A stretch of 64,000 nt of DNA from Hibiscus mutabilis (GCA_019671005.1 CM033714.1:82079909-82143908); one strand, 5' to 3'; shown: positions 1 to 11,662, counted from the first letter of the stretch. A program made the numbers and translations. The notes: generated by a model not told the origin, from the sequence alone.

Positions 1-505
1 TGTAGCGGCTTAGGAATCGACATCGTAGAATTGTGATTGAGTATCTATCTTCTCCAAATTCAGAATTCAGATTTTAAACAGGTAATTCTTCACCCTTAAT
101 CACCACAATTCGTTCTTCGTACATGAATCTCTAGTGGTGTTCGTCGGATAATTTTTCTGCTGCGCCATGTGGTGTACCGGCCAACAATAGAAGCTTGATG
201 GTTAGAAATTTTTTTCTTTATGTCAAATGTTGATGGTTGAACATTTTGATTATATTTTTAATTTGTTTCATCTTGGATTATAATATTTATTAGACATTTT
301 ATAATTGTGATTTGGAAAATAGTTATCTTAGTAATAAGACAATAGTAATTTATGTAAGGACGAATTATTTGTTGTTGAGTTTTTTAGTTGAAGTATGAGT
401 TGTTACTTTAATTTGTTTTATATTGGATTATTATATTTGTTAAGATTTATTTGTGCTATTAGTTTAAATATATTTGTTTGATGAAAATTATTTTTTATTT
501 AAAGA
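1..505. other. AT-rich spacer, no gene supported
   Basis: No coding exon can be supported here. Positions 1-88 are less AT-rich and end in an exon-like CAG|GTAATT context, so this could be a noncoding leader exon, but nothing confirms it. The rest is AT-rich filler up to the target-site duplication of the first transposon. Confidence 0.4.
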
Positions 506-1972
506 TATTTGTTTGGATGAGTTTACTACGTGCGACAAACACCACTAACGCTGAACACCGCTGAATACCACTAAATTAATTAATAAAGATTAAAAATTTC
601 AAGCACTCAACATATAATTAATAATTATTTTAAAAAAATTTAATTAAATTATTGGGTAAATTACATATTTAGTACCTCACCTATTTTCGTATTCCTATTT
701 TGGTACGTAAACTAATTTTTTTAACAAAATGATACCTAACATTACGTATTGTTTTTATTGTGATACCCTGACTGTTAAAAATAGTCAAATAACAATTTTA
801 GTCCCTAAAACTTATACAATCTATCAACTTAGTCCAAAATATTATCAATTTAAACATCATTTTTAATTTTTGGATTAAAAATGTAAATTTATTTTTTCTT
901 ATTCTTCCATTTGAAGTATGAAAAACTAGGTTTCGAATATTTTTCTTCATTGAAATTAATTTTTTTAAAGGAATTAAAATATAAAACTCTTAAAACATTT
1001 ATATCGGTATTTTTTAATTTAAAAATTTTAATTTCAATCACTAAAATAAACTACTTTAAGGATTAATTTTAATTTCAATCATTAAAATAAACTCTTCAAT
1101 TTTTAAATTAAAATTTTTAAAGGAATTAAAAATACCGATAGAAATGTTTTAAGAGTTTTATGTTTTTTAATCGTTAAAGTAGTTTATTTTAATCTTCTTC
1201 CATTCGACGTTAATAAACTCATCCCACCAGCCACTTAGGAGTCTTCTCTTTGTAGGCTTACAGTATATAGAGGACCATTGGTTCATTCGATTCAAAGTCG
1301 AATCAGTACAGTTCCAGAAAAATACCGATAGAAATGTTCATGTTTATAAGTTCCTGTTAACCATTTTTTTTCAAACATTCTGTCTGGGCATAACCGCAAA
1401 AAAATATGTATTTTTTGTTGTTATTAACGTCGATATTGTTTTTGAAGGAATTAAAAAAAAAGGTAATCAATGAAAATTTGCAGAAACTGTAGCGATAATG
1501 AAGAAGATGTTCGATACCTAGTTTTTCATACTTCAAATGAAAAAAGAAGAAAGAATAAATTTACATTTTTAATCCAAAAATTAAAATTGGTGTTTAAATT
1601 GATAATATTTTGGATTAAATTGATAGATTGTATAAGTTTTAGGGACTAAAACTGTTATTTGACCAAGCAACGTCATTGTTTCTGTTTATATTTAACAGTC
1701 AGGGTACCAAAATAGAAACAATACGTAACGTTAGGTGCCATGTTTCTTAAAAAATTAATTTGGGTACCAAAATAGAAATACGGAAATAGGTGAGGTACTA
1801 AATATGTAGTTTACCCTTATTTAAAAAATTCAAAAAATTAATATATATAAAAAATAATTTAATTGAATTTTTTAAAAATAATTATTAATTAATTTAATGA
1901 TGTTCAACGGTGTTCATCGTTAGTGGTATTTAGCGATGTTCGTCGCACATTGTAGAATTTTCCTATTTGTTT
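506..1972. mobile_element. Non-autonomous Mutator-like foldback element, copy A
   Basis: The element runs from 515 to 1963 and is flanked by a perfect 9-bp direct repeat TATTTGTTT at 506-514 and 1964-1972. Its ends are inverted copies: left GGATGAGTTTACTACGTGCG, right (reverse complement) GGAAAATTCTACAATGTGCG. Short CACC-containing subterminal repeats (GAACACCGCT-like) follow, and then a shared AAATTAATTAATAA stretch. Inside lies a second inverted pair (about 656-960 against 1540-1817, with the 'gtacctcacctattt' motif and its mirror). A third pair lies inside that (about 975-1060 against 1104-1180). No transposase ORF is visible. The 9-bp duplication is the hallmark of Mutator superfamily insertion, so this is best called a non-autonomous TIR-MULE. 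The nested inner palindromes may be separate elements that inserted into it. Confidence 0.8.
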
Positions 1973-2860
1973 GAATTGTTACTTAAAAAAAAGGAAAAAA
2001 CTAATTGAATTCGGACTTTCGGATTTAGATTTTAGATATTTTATTGGATCCGGACTTGGATTTATGTAATCAGACTTAGATTCGGACTTAGATTTTTTTG
2101 AGGTCCTATTATTAATTGGATTAGACTTGAACTTTATAAAGTCTGATCATTGCCATCCCTAGTTTAATAGTATGTGATCATTGAGTTTGTTTCCTATCTG
2201 GGTTTCCTGCAATAGATTTGTCTGAACTTAAATTGGAAACTTTTCTTGATATCCTTCTACTTTTGAGTAAGGGCGTAATCTAGCTGAACTCGAGCTGTAA
2301 AAGAACTTGAGTTCGACTCAAAATTTGAGGCCAGAAGCTTGGATCAAGCTTGATCGAGTTCTATGTCAAAATCAAGCTAGCTAGATTAGACTGATTGCTC
2401 GCGTGTTATACTCCTATTGCTTCTCTTGGGGTAATTTACTTTCGAGAAGGAAAATTTGGTTTCTTTGTATGGGATTTGATCATTTGAAATGAAACTAGTA
2501 ATACTTATTTTCAGCTTAGTAATTACTCTGTATTGGCTGAGTTGTGTTGTTGCTTTTATAGCTTCGAGGATTGCCCCGTGACGATGCCGATGTCTCGGAA
2601 AGTTCTTAAATTCAAGCTAAAATATTCTATCACAGACTTGTCTATTCAATGTTATCTTTGAATAGTTTCACTTCTATACAGCGTCTGTGCTTTTGTTATG
2701 CCATATTTCATTTCTTCAGTTTCAGGTGCATCATGATATGCAATTCATATTTTTCATTTTGATGGCGCATTGCGTGTTCACCGGTTTAATTTACCACTAA
2801 AATGTTTCATTACAGGCTTCGACCGTTTGTTGTTCATGTCGTATTCGTTTTTGTCTTCAG
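1973..2860. other. Spacer/intron upstream of the PLC pseudogene
   Basis: No open coding exon is recognisable. The stretch holds a degenerate 'cggacttagatt' repeat (about 2010-2100) and a 'ctcgagct/aagcttga' repeat (about 2285-2390). At 2722-2740 there is a CAG followed by a near copy of the start of the first PLC exon (GTGCATCATGATATG against GTTCACCATGATATG at 2861), which could be a small local duplication. The EF-hand exon expected upstream in an intact plant PLC is not found in this stretch. Confidence 0.5.
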
Positions 2861-5370
2861 GTTCACCATGATATGAATGCTCCTTTATCTCATTATTTCA
2901 TACATACCGGTACCGGGAATCAACTCAGTAGCGACTGCAGCAATGTCCACATCATAAATGCACTCAAGAGAGGTGTGAGAGTGATCGAATTGGATATATG
3001 GCCGAATTCCACAAAAGGTAATATTGATGTTCTTCATGGAAGGTATGTACTCTTAATCTGCAAATCGTCCCGCTTCAAAGCATGTAGATGCCAGCTAGTT
3101 GAAATATGACTAATTCGACTACTGTGTGACCTCGTCGACACAATCGGTTTTTATGTTTTGAAATAAGTAAATTTTGTCCAACAGAACAATGCATAATTTT
3201 CTTCATGTAGGACTCTGACTACTCCGGTGGAACTCATCAAGTGTTTGAGGTCTATTAAGGAATATGCTTTCGTTGCAACGGAATACCCGGTTGTTATAAC
3301 TCTAGAAGATCATCTTACTCCGGATCTTCAGGCTAAAGTTGCCAAGGTGAGTCTCTTGTTGCTTATGATGGGACTTCAAATGGCTAATGCTCCCATTATT
3401 TACTCTTCCGTGGCTGATTTCTAGATGGTAACTCAAACATTCGGAGACATCCTGTTTTCACCTGGCTCGGAATGTTTAAAAGAATTCCCGTCACCGGAGT
3501 CATTGAAGAAATGGATAATCATATCTACAAAACCACCAAAGGAGTACCTTGAGGCCAAAGAAGTTAAAGGATAAAGAGAATGAGTCGGAGAAGGGTAAGG
3601 CCGGTGATGAAGAAGCTTGGGGAAAAGAAGTTCGAGACCTTAATGAAGCAGATTACAAGGTCTCTTATGTTCCCGAGTGTGATTCACTACTTCAAATCGG
3701 CTTCACTTATGGTTTAATCTCATATGACAGGATGACTTGGATGAAGAAGAAGAGGAAGATACCGATGATGGGGATAAATCACAGCACGATTTAGCACCGG
3801 AATATAAACGTTTAATCGCTATTCAAGCCGGGAAGCCAAAGGGCGGATTAGAGGAGTGTCTAAGGGTGGATCCCGATAAGGTGCGACATCTTAGCATGAG
3901 CGAGCAACAACTTGAAAAGGCTGCAGTTACTCATGGAAAAGAAATTGTCAAGTAATTCATAAAAGATTTGGCAAATCCTTAGTTATTAGATAAAGCTTCG
4001 AATTTCGACTTCTCTGCTTCCTGCATGCTCCCTGTTTGGTGATGTTTTAGTTAATGAACTATAAGCGACTTGACTGCTTAGGCAATAGTAGACATATAGT
4101 GTATATGTATTATCATGTATGCAATGGTGGTTGTTGGAAGTTTTTATACACTTCCCTTTTCTGATGTCTCAACTGCTACAGATTTACGCAGCGGAACATT
4201 CTTAGGGTATATCCGAAGGGTACGCGTGTCGACTCTTCCAATTACGACCCGTTAATCGGATGGATGCATGGCGCTCAGATGGTCGCATTTAATATGCAGG
4301 TTTACACCTTCCCCTGCCTTCTATTCAACTGTTTATTTATTGGACATTCAGATGAAATAGTAGAAGTCTCGGTCATGATGTGGCGGTCGACTAAGTGATT
4401 GTATGTAGCGCACGGTATGTTCATACAAGTTTGTTGTGCAGATAATGAGAAATCGATAGAGCGACATTCGTTATCCTAGACTGATTGTAGGATTTGTGCT
4501 TGATGTGACAATCGGGTTTTGTCATCGAGTAAGGGATGATAGCTTAAAAGATTGGAGAGTGAACTAGATGAATGCTTTCCTGAGTCGATATTTGTTCGTC
4601 CGCTTCTCCGAATCCTTCTTTTCTCATTGGTTCGTGATAGGGTTACAGAAGATCTTTATGGTTGAATGTTGATGCATGGAATGTTCAAAGCCAATGGCGG
4701 ATGTGGATACTTGAAAAAACCTGATTTCCTATTGAACCCTGATGAAGTCTTCGATCCGAGAGTCGAGTTACCGGTGAAAAAAACTTTGAAGGTTAGTGTT
4801 TTTTATGGCCACGGGATCCGAGTTCTTCGGTTTTCTTAACCTGGAGTGCTGATCTCTTGATTTGTTTTCTGAAGGTGACTTTTTACATGGGGGAAGGCTG
4901 GTATTATGATTTTCATCACACTCATTTCCACGCTTATTGGCCTCCGTACTTTTACGCAAGGGTAAGCTGATAAACCTACATATCCGGCGGTGCCTCCGTT
5001 AGAATCTGATCCGTGTTAAAATTTAAAAGTAAAGATCTTCGTCTTGAAATTTCGATTAATTTGTGTCCAGGTGGGGATTGCCGGAGTTCCACTCGATTCA
5101 GTGATGAAGAAAACCAATGCATTAGAGGACAATTGGGTGCCTTGTTGGAACCAGGAGTTTGAATTCCCTCTAACTGTCCCGGAACTAGCTCTACTCCGTA
5201 TCGAAGTGCACGAATACGACATGTCCGAAAAGGATGATTTCAGAGGCCAAACATGCCTACCGATTTCAGAGCTAAGAAGTGGTATCCGAGCTGTTTCACT
5301 TAACAGCCGCAAAGGCGACAAATGCAACTCCGTGAAGCTCCTCATGCGCTTCGAATTCGTCAATCCATAG
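2861..5370 (+). pseudogene. Phosphoinositide-specific phospholipase C pseudogene (plant PLC2/4-like)
   Basis: An intact copy would hydrolyse PtdIns(4,5)P2 at the plasma membrane. Eight exon remnants are recognisable: 2861-3042, 3211-3346, 3425-3659, 3731-3951, 4182-4299, 4641-4791, 4875-4961 and 5071-5370. Exons 1-3 carry the X domain (ALKRGVRVIELDIWP, DVLHG, VVITLEDHLTPDL). Exons 4-7 carry the acidic linker and Y domain (SSNYDPLIGWMHGAQMVAFN, GGCGYLKKPDFL). Exon 8 is the C2 domain, ending MRFEFVNP. Lesions seen: the catalytic His-Asn segment after HYFIHTG is gone at about 2906-2915 and the sequence jumps to TGNQLSSD. A frameshift in exon 3 gives TAA at 3572. An extra 7 bases near 4664-4670 shift exon 6 and give TGA at 4722. 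A few residues are missing before DEVFDP. No EF-hand exon is in view. Splice sites remain GT-AG, so decay may be recent or the copy may still be transcribed. Confidence 0.9.
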
Positions 5371-6799
5371 TCACTCGGAGGCGAGTTCCTGTCCATATTT
5401 CCGGACCAACGTTCAATTTGTATGATGCCATTTTGTGAGCTTATGTGCAGTTTACCTTATCTAGTACTACATGTTTGCTGCGTTTATACCTACATTATTT
5501 GGATTCGAATATAAATGTCAGATAGGGACATGTTTTCTAACATGTTAATTTTTTAAAATATTGCTCGTACGATTGCAGTGTGCGAATAGAAATTTTCTCT
5601 TTTTTTGGTGTTTTTTTTCTATACTTTAATACTAAAAAATTAGGTTTAAAGCTTAAGTTAGGGTTAGAATTTAAGAAATTATAGATTGAGTGTATTTTTT
5701 GAGGTTATAGTTTATGATTTAGGATTTGAAATTTAGAGTTAAAACTTAAAATTTAATTTGTTAGTGTTGGGGCATGAAAAAAACTCTCAAAAGAGATGAG
5801 GAAATTTGTACTAATTAGTTATACTTGAAATTTATAATTTGTAGTTATCATCAGAATCTTACAACTTATTGTTTAATTAGCAAATGAAATAAATTCGTTC
5901 TAACCATTTTATGTAAAGATAATTTAAATATATAAATATAAAAGAAAAATATTTTGATATACAAACATTTTAATTTTAGGGTTTAGGGGTTTAGTGTGTA
6001 GGGTGCAAAATTAAAGGTTTATAGTTAGAGTTTAGAGTTTAGGGCTTAGGGTTAAAGTTTTAGAGTGCTATGGTTTGAAATTTAAATTTAAATTTTATTA
6101 AGAGTTATATAATTTTTTTTTTATAAAATTTGTGTATCAAAATATAACTCAATATAAATATGTACTATCAAAAATTATCTTAAACTATCCGACACTTAAA
6201 ACGAAAGGGGTTGTGTACTATAAAAAGAATTGAAGATTTAGTTAAGGTTAGAAATACGCTTTTTCATCTTTATACATTGATCTTTCCCTCGTACTTGTTG
6301 AATTGGAAGTATTGATCCAATTACAAAATGTGTCGTAATTTCATAATCAATTTTTTATTTTAATTTATAATATAGCTCAAAAATTATATTCTTTTTAAAT
6401 ATAATTTAATTGATCCTTGAATACAAATAAATAAAATGTATATTTTTCTTTAAATATTTTGTTGACGACTATACAATATATGTATTGAATAATTTTTAAC
6501 ATAATTTTTTTCTATTTTTCTTTAAATATAATTTTCCCATTTTCTAAAAATTAAAGAACAGAGTCACCTTATTAATTAACAAAATAAGAATTGTAGGAGA
6601 ACTTAGAAAAAAACTGAAAATTTTATTTAAATCCAAGTAAAAATTAATTATAATTTCTTATCTTTCTTTCAAAACAGTATGGAAAGATATTTAATTGAGT
6701 GCTATGAACATTATGACGTGTCAATAGTGCAGAAGAGATTACAAGATTTAAACAAAAATGACAAAAGATATCTTCAATGTTTGTATATTTTCTCATTTA
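5371..6799. repeat. AT-rich spacer with degenerate TTTAGGG-like repeats
   Basis: After the PLC remnant the sequence is AT-rich and noncoding. About 5640-5760 and 5975-6090 contain many imperfect TTTAGGG/TTTAGAG/GTTTAGGG units, all in one orientation. This resembles the telomere-like low-complexity sequence seen again near 38980-39110 and 47870-48130. The unit is too degenerate to be an active telomeric array. No gene is supported. Confidence 0.5.
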
Positions 6800-7215
6800 A
6801 TTTTTTATTTTTAGAGCAAATAACTCTTAACATTTTAATTTGGTTAAATATATTTTTATTGGATAAAAATTACCAATCAATTGACGGTCAACGACTGATG
6901 TTGACTGAACTTGTCATGTGTTAAGATCTGCTGATGTGTCAACATCATATTCACCATGAGTTACCATCCGATTCGGCCATGTGTCAGCATGATAGTTAGC
7001 CACGTGTTAACATGATAGTCAGCCACGTGTCAACATAAAAAAGGGTACAGTAATTTTTTTTTTAAATCTGACCTGGCATATGTCACGTCAGCAGATCTTA
7101 ATGCACGACAAATTTAATCAGAACCAACCGTTGACTATCAGTTGACTGACAATTTTCATCCAATATGGGCATATTTGGACCAAATTGAAATATTGGGGTT
7201 GTTTGCTCCAAAAAA
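6800..7215. mobile_element. Small foldback/MITE-like element
   Basis: Inverted arms are visible: 'attggataaaaatt...ttgacggtcaacg' near 6858-6892 is mirrored by 'cgttgactatcagttgactgacaattttcatccaat' near 7128-7163. The loop holds imperfect tandem units of the type 'catgtgtcagcatgatagtcagccacgtg' (about 6934-7035), rich in CACGTG/GCCACGTG. Flanking duplications could not be fixed, so the limits are approximate. No transposase is present. Confidence 0.5.
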
Positions 7216-9286
7216 GAATAGGGGACCAAATGACAAAACATGTAAACGTTGGAGGCATCTTTTATCATTTTACCAAGATTATATTATGAATCTGTCCTAC
7301 CACATCAACTATTGTCTCAACCAATAAAAATAGTTCACAGTATTTCTTTTCATGTCACTCTTTTTAAACTGAATCTTCACTAATATTTTTTTAAATGTCA
7401 TTTAAAACAATTTTTTTGAAAGTTATTATATAATAGACGAAATGACATGAAAAAAAATTATAGTGGATAGTTTTCATTATTTAAGACTATAACTGATATA
7501 ATAAGTTAAGCTCATAATATAATTTCTCATAAAAGAAATATACCAATTACCAACCATGAATCAAATATAATCAATATTTATTATATAAAAATTAATAAAA
7601 TAAACTTAAATAATTTGTTTTTATCTTCGAATGGAACTGACTAAAAAAGATTCAACTCGATTCTGCCTCTAAATTTAGCCAAAATAAACAACAGGCCACC
7701 ACCGTCTTATTTGGCACCGGCCAATTTCATTAAATCCTTATATTTTTAATTCTTAGGTTATTATTAACTTTTGCATGCGAAATAACTGCTTTCATATTAA
7801 TATGGGGGCACCGTTTCAATTCATTGTTTCCATGAAATGAAAGGGTCCATAAATTTGTATTTTAATACTATACTTGGTCAAATTCTAATTTTTCTCCTTC
7901 TACTTTCCAAATTTTGAGAAATTAGTCCTTCTATTTGAATTTGTCAAGATTTGGTTTTTGTACATGGGTTCAAAGCATGAACCTAGATTTGTAGTCATTT
8001 TCCTTGGGTTTGTTGAACTTTTCCAATGAATGTATTTATTATAATTCATGAAGTTATAATCTATTTTTTATTTTTCTTTTTTTCATATAATTATGTTTAA
8101 AATATTAATTTTTATATAATATTTAGATAATCGGATCTTTCTTTATCTATAAATCAAAATATATTGAATGTCTAAGCATTTTGATCTCATAACATATTGT
8201 ACCAATGACGATGTCAATTAACCAACAAATGTTGGGTGTAATTGTACCTCAATCACAGAATTTAGATTCGAATCTTGAAAAAGATATTGTTGGGAGAGAG
8301 AACAACAAATCAGGAACACAAACCATAAAATAGACATAAACTATGTCAAAATAAAGAGGTCAATTTAACAAACCTAATCGCTGATATTTATATAATGTTA
8401 ATTAATATTTTATGTTATGTTAATTTTAATAATAAGATAATTACATTGTCCAACATAATAGTTGGAATTCAAAACCTAACATTTTTATCTTATTTTTTAC
8501 TTTATTAAAAAACCATATAAAATATTTTAAATTACGTGACCGTAATATATTATTATTTTTTTAGGAAAGTAATATCTCATTAAAGAAACTATATAATCGT
8601 ACTGTATTTTAAAATTTTGTGACTTTTTTGGTCATTGGAATATCCTAAAGTGAGCAAACTTTAAAAAAAATCCAAAAACACATGACAAAAAGCTAAATTC
8701 TATGACTATGTCCACCATTCCAAAAATAATAGACAAAAGAATAGTATTATTAAAATAATTTAAATTAGTTACCATTTTGTTTAACAAAATAAAATATTAA
8801 TTTTTTTAAGGTCTAAGAGTTTAGATTCTGATGTGACAAATAAGATCAGTTGAATTAAAAAATTTATCATCGTAATAAATATTTTTTTATATTTAATTTA
8901 ATTTAATCCGGTCCATAAAACTGATGTAAGTAGTCATAGAAAAATTTAAATAATATAGTAAAGAGGCCAAGGCCAACAAATCATGTGATAATTTGTTCTT
9001 GTTGTCAACGTTCACAAACTCCTAAGCTACAGCTCAAAAACACCTAAAAATCTTTGTTTTTTTAACAATCTAAAATAAAAAATCAAAAACAAAAATTGAT
9101 GAGAAAAAGATTGGCAAAAATTTACTCTTGAAACAATGGGGAAAGCACCACTTGAGATGCTTCCATGGCTCTGCTCCAAAACCTGCCATAGTTTCAAGCT
9201 GTACATGGACTCGAGTTTGTAACCATGTTTAGAAATGTGTCTGACCTATTCAAGAATACCGAAAAAACCAAGGCACGTCGGAGAAT
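7216..9286. other. AT-rich spacer downstream of the CCR3-like kinase
   Basis: I see no coding potential, RNA gene or clear repeat over most of this stretch. About 9139-9195 (gcaccacttgagatgcttccatggct) is a degenerate second copy of the 3' coding end at 9308-9360 (gaaccactagagatgctgccatggct), pointing to a small local duplication in the 3' flank of the kinase gene. Confidence 0.5.
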
Positions 9287-11662
9287 TTACTCCGAAATGA
9301 CGGAGAAAGAACCACTAGAGATGCTGCCATGGCTGCCATCACAAACATTCAAAGCTCTCTCCAAGTTCGAAACAATGTCACCAATATTAGGCCTATCTTT
9401 GCCTTCCAAACTCACACACTGCATTGCAGTATAAGCCATGAGCTCCACTCCTTCAGCTTCATTAAGCGCGGGTGATCCGACCCTCGGGTCCAACACTTTA
9501 ACCACTTCACCACCAAAAATTGCAGGCACTGCAAAATCGACCAGGCTCGTCGGGGTCCCTCCGTTTTCGCCACCGGTCTTGAATATCGCCCTTTTCCCTG
9601 TTAGAAGCTCAAGCATTACAACTCCTAGTCCATATACATCGCTCTTTGTTGTTAATACGTTCAAGTTGTAGTGTTCGGGATCGATGTAACCAATGGTTCC
9701 CACTGCTTTCATTGGCCTGTAATCTTGGGCAGATTCCGATCCCGTCATCGAAAGTCCGAAATCTGAAACCCTTGCTGTCCAATTCAAATCAATCAATATG
9801 TTGGAAGACTTAATATCCCTATGAATTATAGGTGGAACTGCATAATTGTGAAGATAATCGATTCCTCGGGCAGCATCCAATGCGATTTTGATCCTCATTT
9901 TCCAGGAATTTAGTAAACTACTGGCTTTCTCGATGTTCTTATCATGTAAATGATCATAAAGTGCACCATTCTTCATATATTCATAAATTAAAAGCCTTTC
10001 ATCCATTTCTTCACAGTATCCGACGAGTCTAACTAAATGCTTGTGATGAAGCCTGGATAAGAATGCCAATTCGGATTCAAATGCAGTCTCTTTCTCTTGG
10101 TATTTCTTCGTTTTCAAACCGGTTTGGCCTCGTTTGATTGCCACTTCACGACCGTCCGATAATTTCCCCTTGTAAACAACCCCGAAGCTCCCTGCACCAA
10201 TCTTGTTTTCCAATGAGAAACCATTGGTTGCAGCAGCAAGCTCAGCCAAGCAGAATTCCTCGGCTTTATCTGCATGTTTCAAAGAGGTTCCACTTCGTTG
10301 ACGCATCATTGCTCTCGGACTCTGCTGTCTGATCGTCAACGACCTCAAAGGAGGACTGTTGTTCGATCCAGGACCGCCGTTGGAACCTTCTCGAGTAATC
10401 GTTGGCTGAACAGAATTATGAACTTTCTTCTCCCCGAAACAAACACCAGTCCATAAACAATAAATAACACTGCAAATCCCCATAAAAACTCCAACTGATC
10501 CAACAATGGCAAAAGCCAATAACCCTCTTCTCAACTCTCTAGACCATGAAAACTCCGGCAGCGGAGCCACCTGCGATGGCGAGGTAAAGTTAAAACAGGG
10601 TTTACAAATGTTACCAGAACCATAACAAAGCCTATTTGACAGAGGATATGAACCACATTCATTGCAAGAAGATTGAATGCAAGGCCCCGGTAAAATAGAT
10701 AAATTCGAATTCGAATTGAACCCAATGTTCCTAGGCCACCCTGGACCCCAACAAACAATAGATAAATTCACAGTTGTTAATCCGCAAGTGAAATTCAAGC
10801 CTGCAGCAATGGATTCGAACTCGATTTCTTCAATGGCGGATTCGTTCATGGAACCCCAACAAACAACCGTCCCATTCGATATTCTAATCCCACAGCTAAA
10901 CCCATCACCAAGAGCTAACCCTGAAGCAAAGCTTAGATCTTTGTTTAATGGAACATTGAGTTGACCCGTTGAGTTGTTTCCTTTACAAACTAACTCGCCA
11001 ACTGAGTTCACTCCACAAACATGGGAAACCCCAGCTTCGATATTGGCCATTGGCATGTTCCCGAATTGCCTTTCGATGTCTTTCGACACTGTGTTACTTC
11101 CCCAACAAGTAACTCGGTTGTTTTCACTCAGTACTATCCCACAAGAGAACCCAGACCCGGAAGTGATTTTACCCATTTTGTAATTACGATCGGGTAACGC
11201 TCCGCCGTTGTTTGCGTCGGGTCTCCAACAGGCGACGGGTTGCGAAGCGTTTGTCGTCGTTGCGCAAATCCTTTCGTCGCCGATGGAGAGGGATTGAAGG
11301 AAAGTGGTGTCGTTAATGTAGAGGCGTTTAACGGGGTAATTTGGGGTGTTCGTTTCCCAGCAGAGGAGGCTGTAACCTCCGGAACGGATGGCGCAAACGT
11401 TGGTTCGACCACCGGCGACGGTGGAGTAGGAAACGTTCGGGAGGATTTTGACGGCTGCTATTGAGGCGGATGGGTTGGTTTCGCTGGCGCGGTAGCAGAT
11501 AATGCGTTGAGTCGGCTCGGCGGCTACGATGGCGCATATGGTGCCGGTTCCGTAGGCGATGGCGAGCGTCAAGCCGGAGCCCAAGGCATGAGTTAACGGC
11601 GGGAATGAGATAACGGCAAGGTAACTGACGGAGAAAAGCAGAAGAAACAAAAGTTTCGTCAT
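9287..11662 (-). CDS. CCR3: CRINKLY4-related receptor-like kinase, CCR3-like
   Basis: A 791-residue single-exon reading frame, as expected for the intronless CR4 family. Order: signal peptide about 1-26; an RCC1-like beta-propeller ectodomain about 28-325 with repeated C-x-C-W-G blocks (VTCWG, VVCWG, IVCWG); a short Cys-rich segment about 328-356; a transmembrane helix about 380-406; and a Ser/Thr kinase domain about 485-770. Kinase motifs look complete: glycine loop GAGSFGVV at 489-496, VAIK lysine 510, HRD at 614-616 (an RD kinase), DFG at 634-636, and GTIGYIDPEHY in the activation segment. The product should sit in the plasma membrane and signal in development. The ligand is unknown. CCR3 rather than CCR4 is chosen from the N-terminal IAYGTGTICAIVAAEPTQRI block, from memory. 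The start Met precedes a good signal peptide. A GA microsatellite lies about 95 bases upstream. Confidence 0.93.
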   Translation of the reverse strand: MTKLLFLLLFSVSYLAVISFPPLTHALGSGLTLAIAYGTGTICAIVAAEPTQRIICYRASETNPSASIAAVKILPNVSYSTVAGGRTNVCAIRSGGYSLLCWETNTPNYPVKRLYINDTTFLQSLSIGDERICATTTNASQPVACWRPDANNGGALPDRNYKMGKITSGSGFSCGIVLSENNRVTCWGSNTVSKDIERQFGNMPMANIEAGVSHVCGVNSVGELVCKGNNSTGQLNVPLNKDLSFASGLALGDGFSCGIRISNGTVVCWGSMNESAIEEIEFESIAAGLNFTCGLTTVNLSIVCWGPGWPRNIGFNSNSNLSILPGPCIQSSCNECGSYPLSNRLCYGSGNICKPCFNFTSPSQVAPLPEFSWSRELRRGLLAFAIVGSVGVFMGICSVIYCLWTGVCFGEKKVHNSVQPTITREGSNGGPGSNNSPPLRSLTIRQQSPRAMMRQRSGTSLKHADKAEEFCLAELAAATNGFSLENKIGAGSFGVVYKGKLSDGREVAIKRGQTGLKTKKYQEKETAFESELAFLSRLHHKHLVRLVGYCEEMDERLLIYEYMKNGALYDHLHDKNIEKASSLLNSWKMRIKIALDAARGIDYLHNYAVPPIIHRDIKSSNILIDLNWTARVSDFGLSMTGSESAQDYRPMKAVGTIGYIDPEHYNLNVLTTKSDVYGLGVVMLELLTGKRAIFKTGGENGGTPTSLVDFAVPAIFGGEVVKVLDPRVGSPALNEAEGVELMAYTAMQCVSLEGKDRPNIGDIVSNLERALNVCDGSHGSISSGSFSVISE

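Noticed and set aside
1..88. Coding first exon of the PLC gene
   Set aside because: No EF-hand or other PLC-like peptide is visible in any frame. Only an exon-like donor context is present.
6679..7327. Short ORFs around the foldback element
   Set aside because: AT-rich chance frames overlapping inverted-repeat arms.
10138..11537. Plus-strand and alternative-frame ORFs opposite the CCR3-like gene
   Set aside because: They are frame shadows of the 791-residue kinase and have no domain or independent signal.
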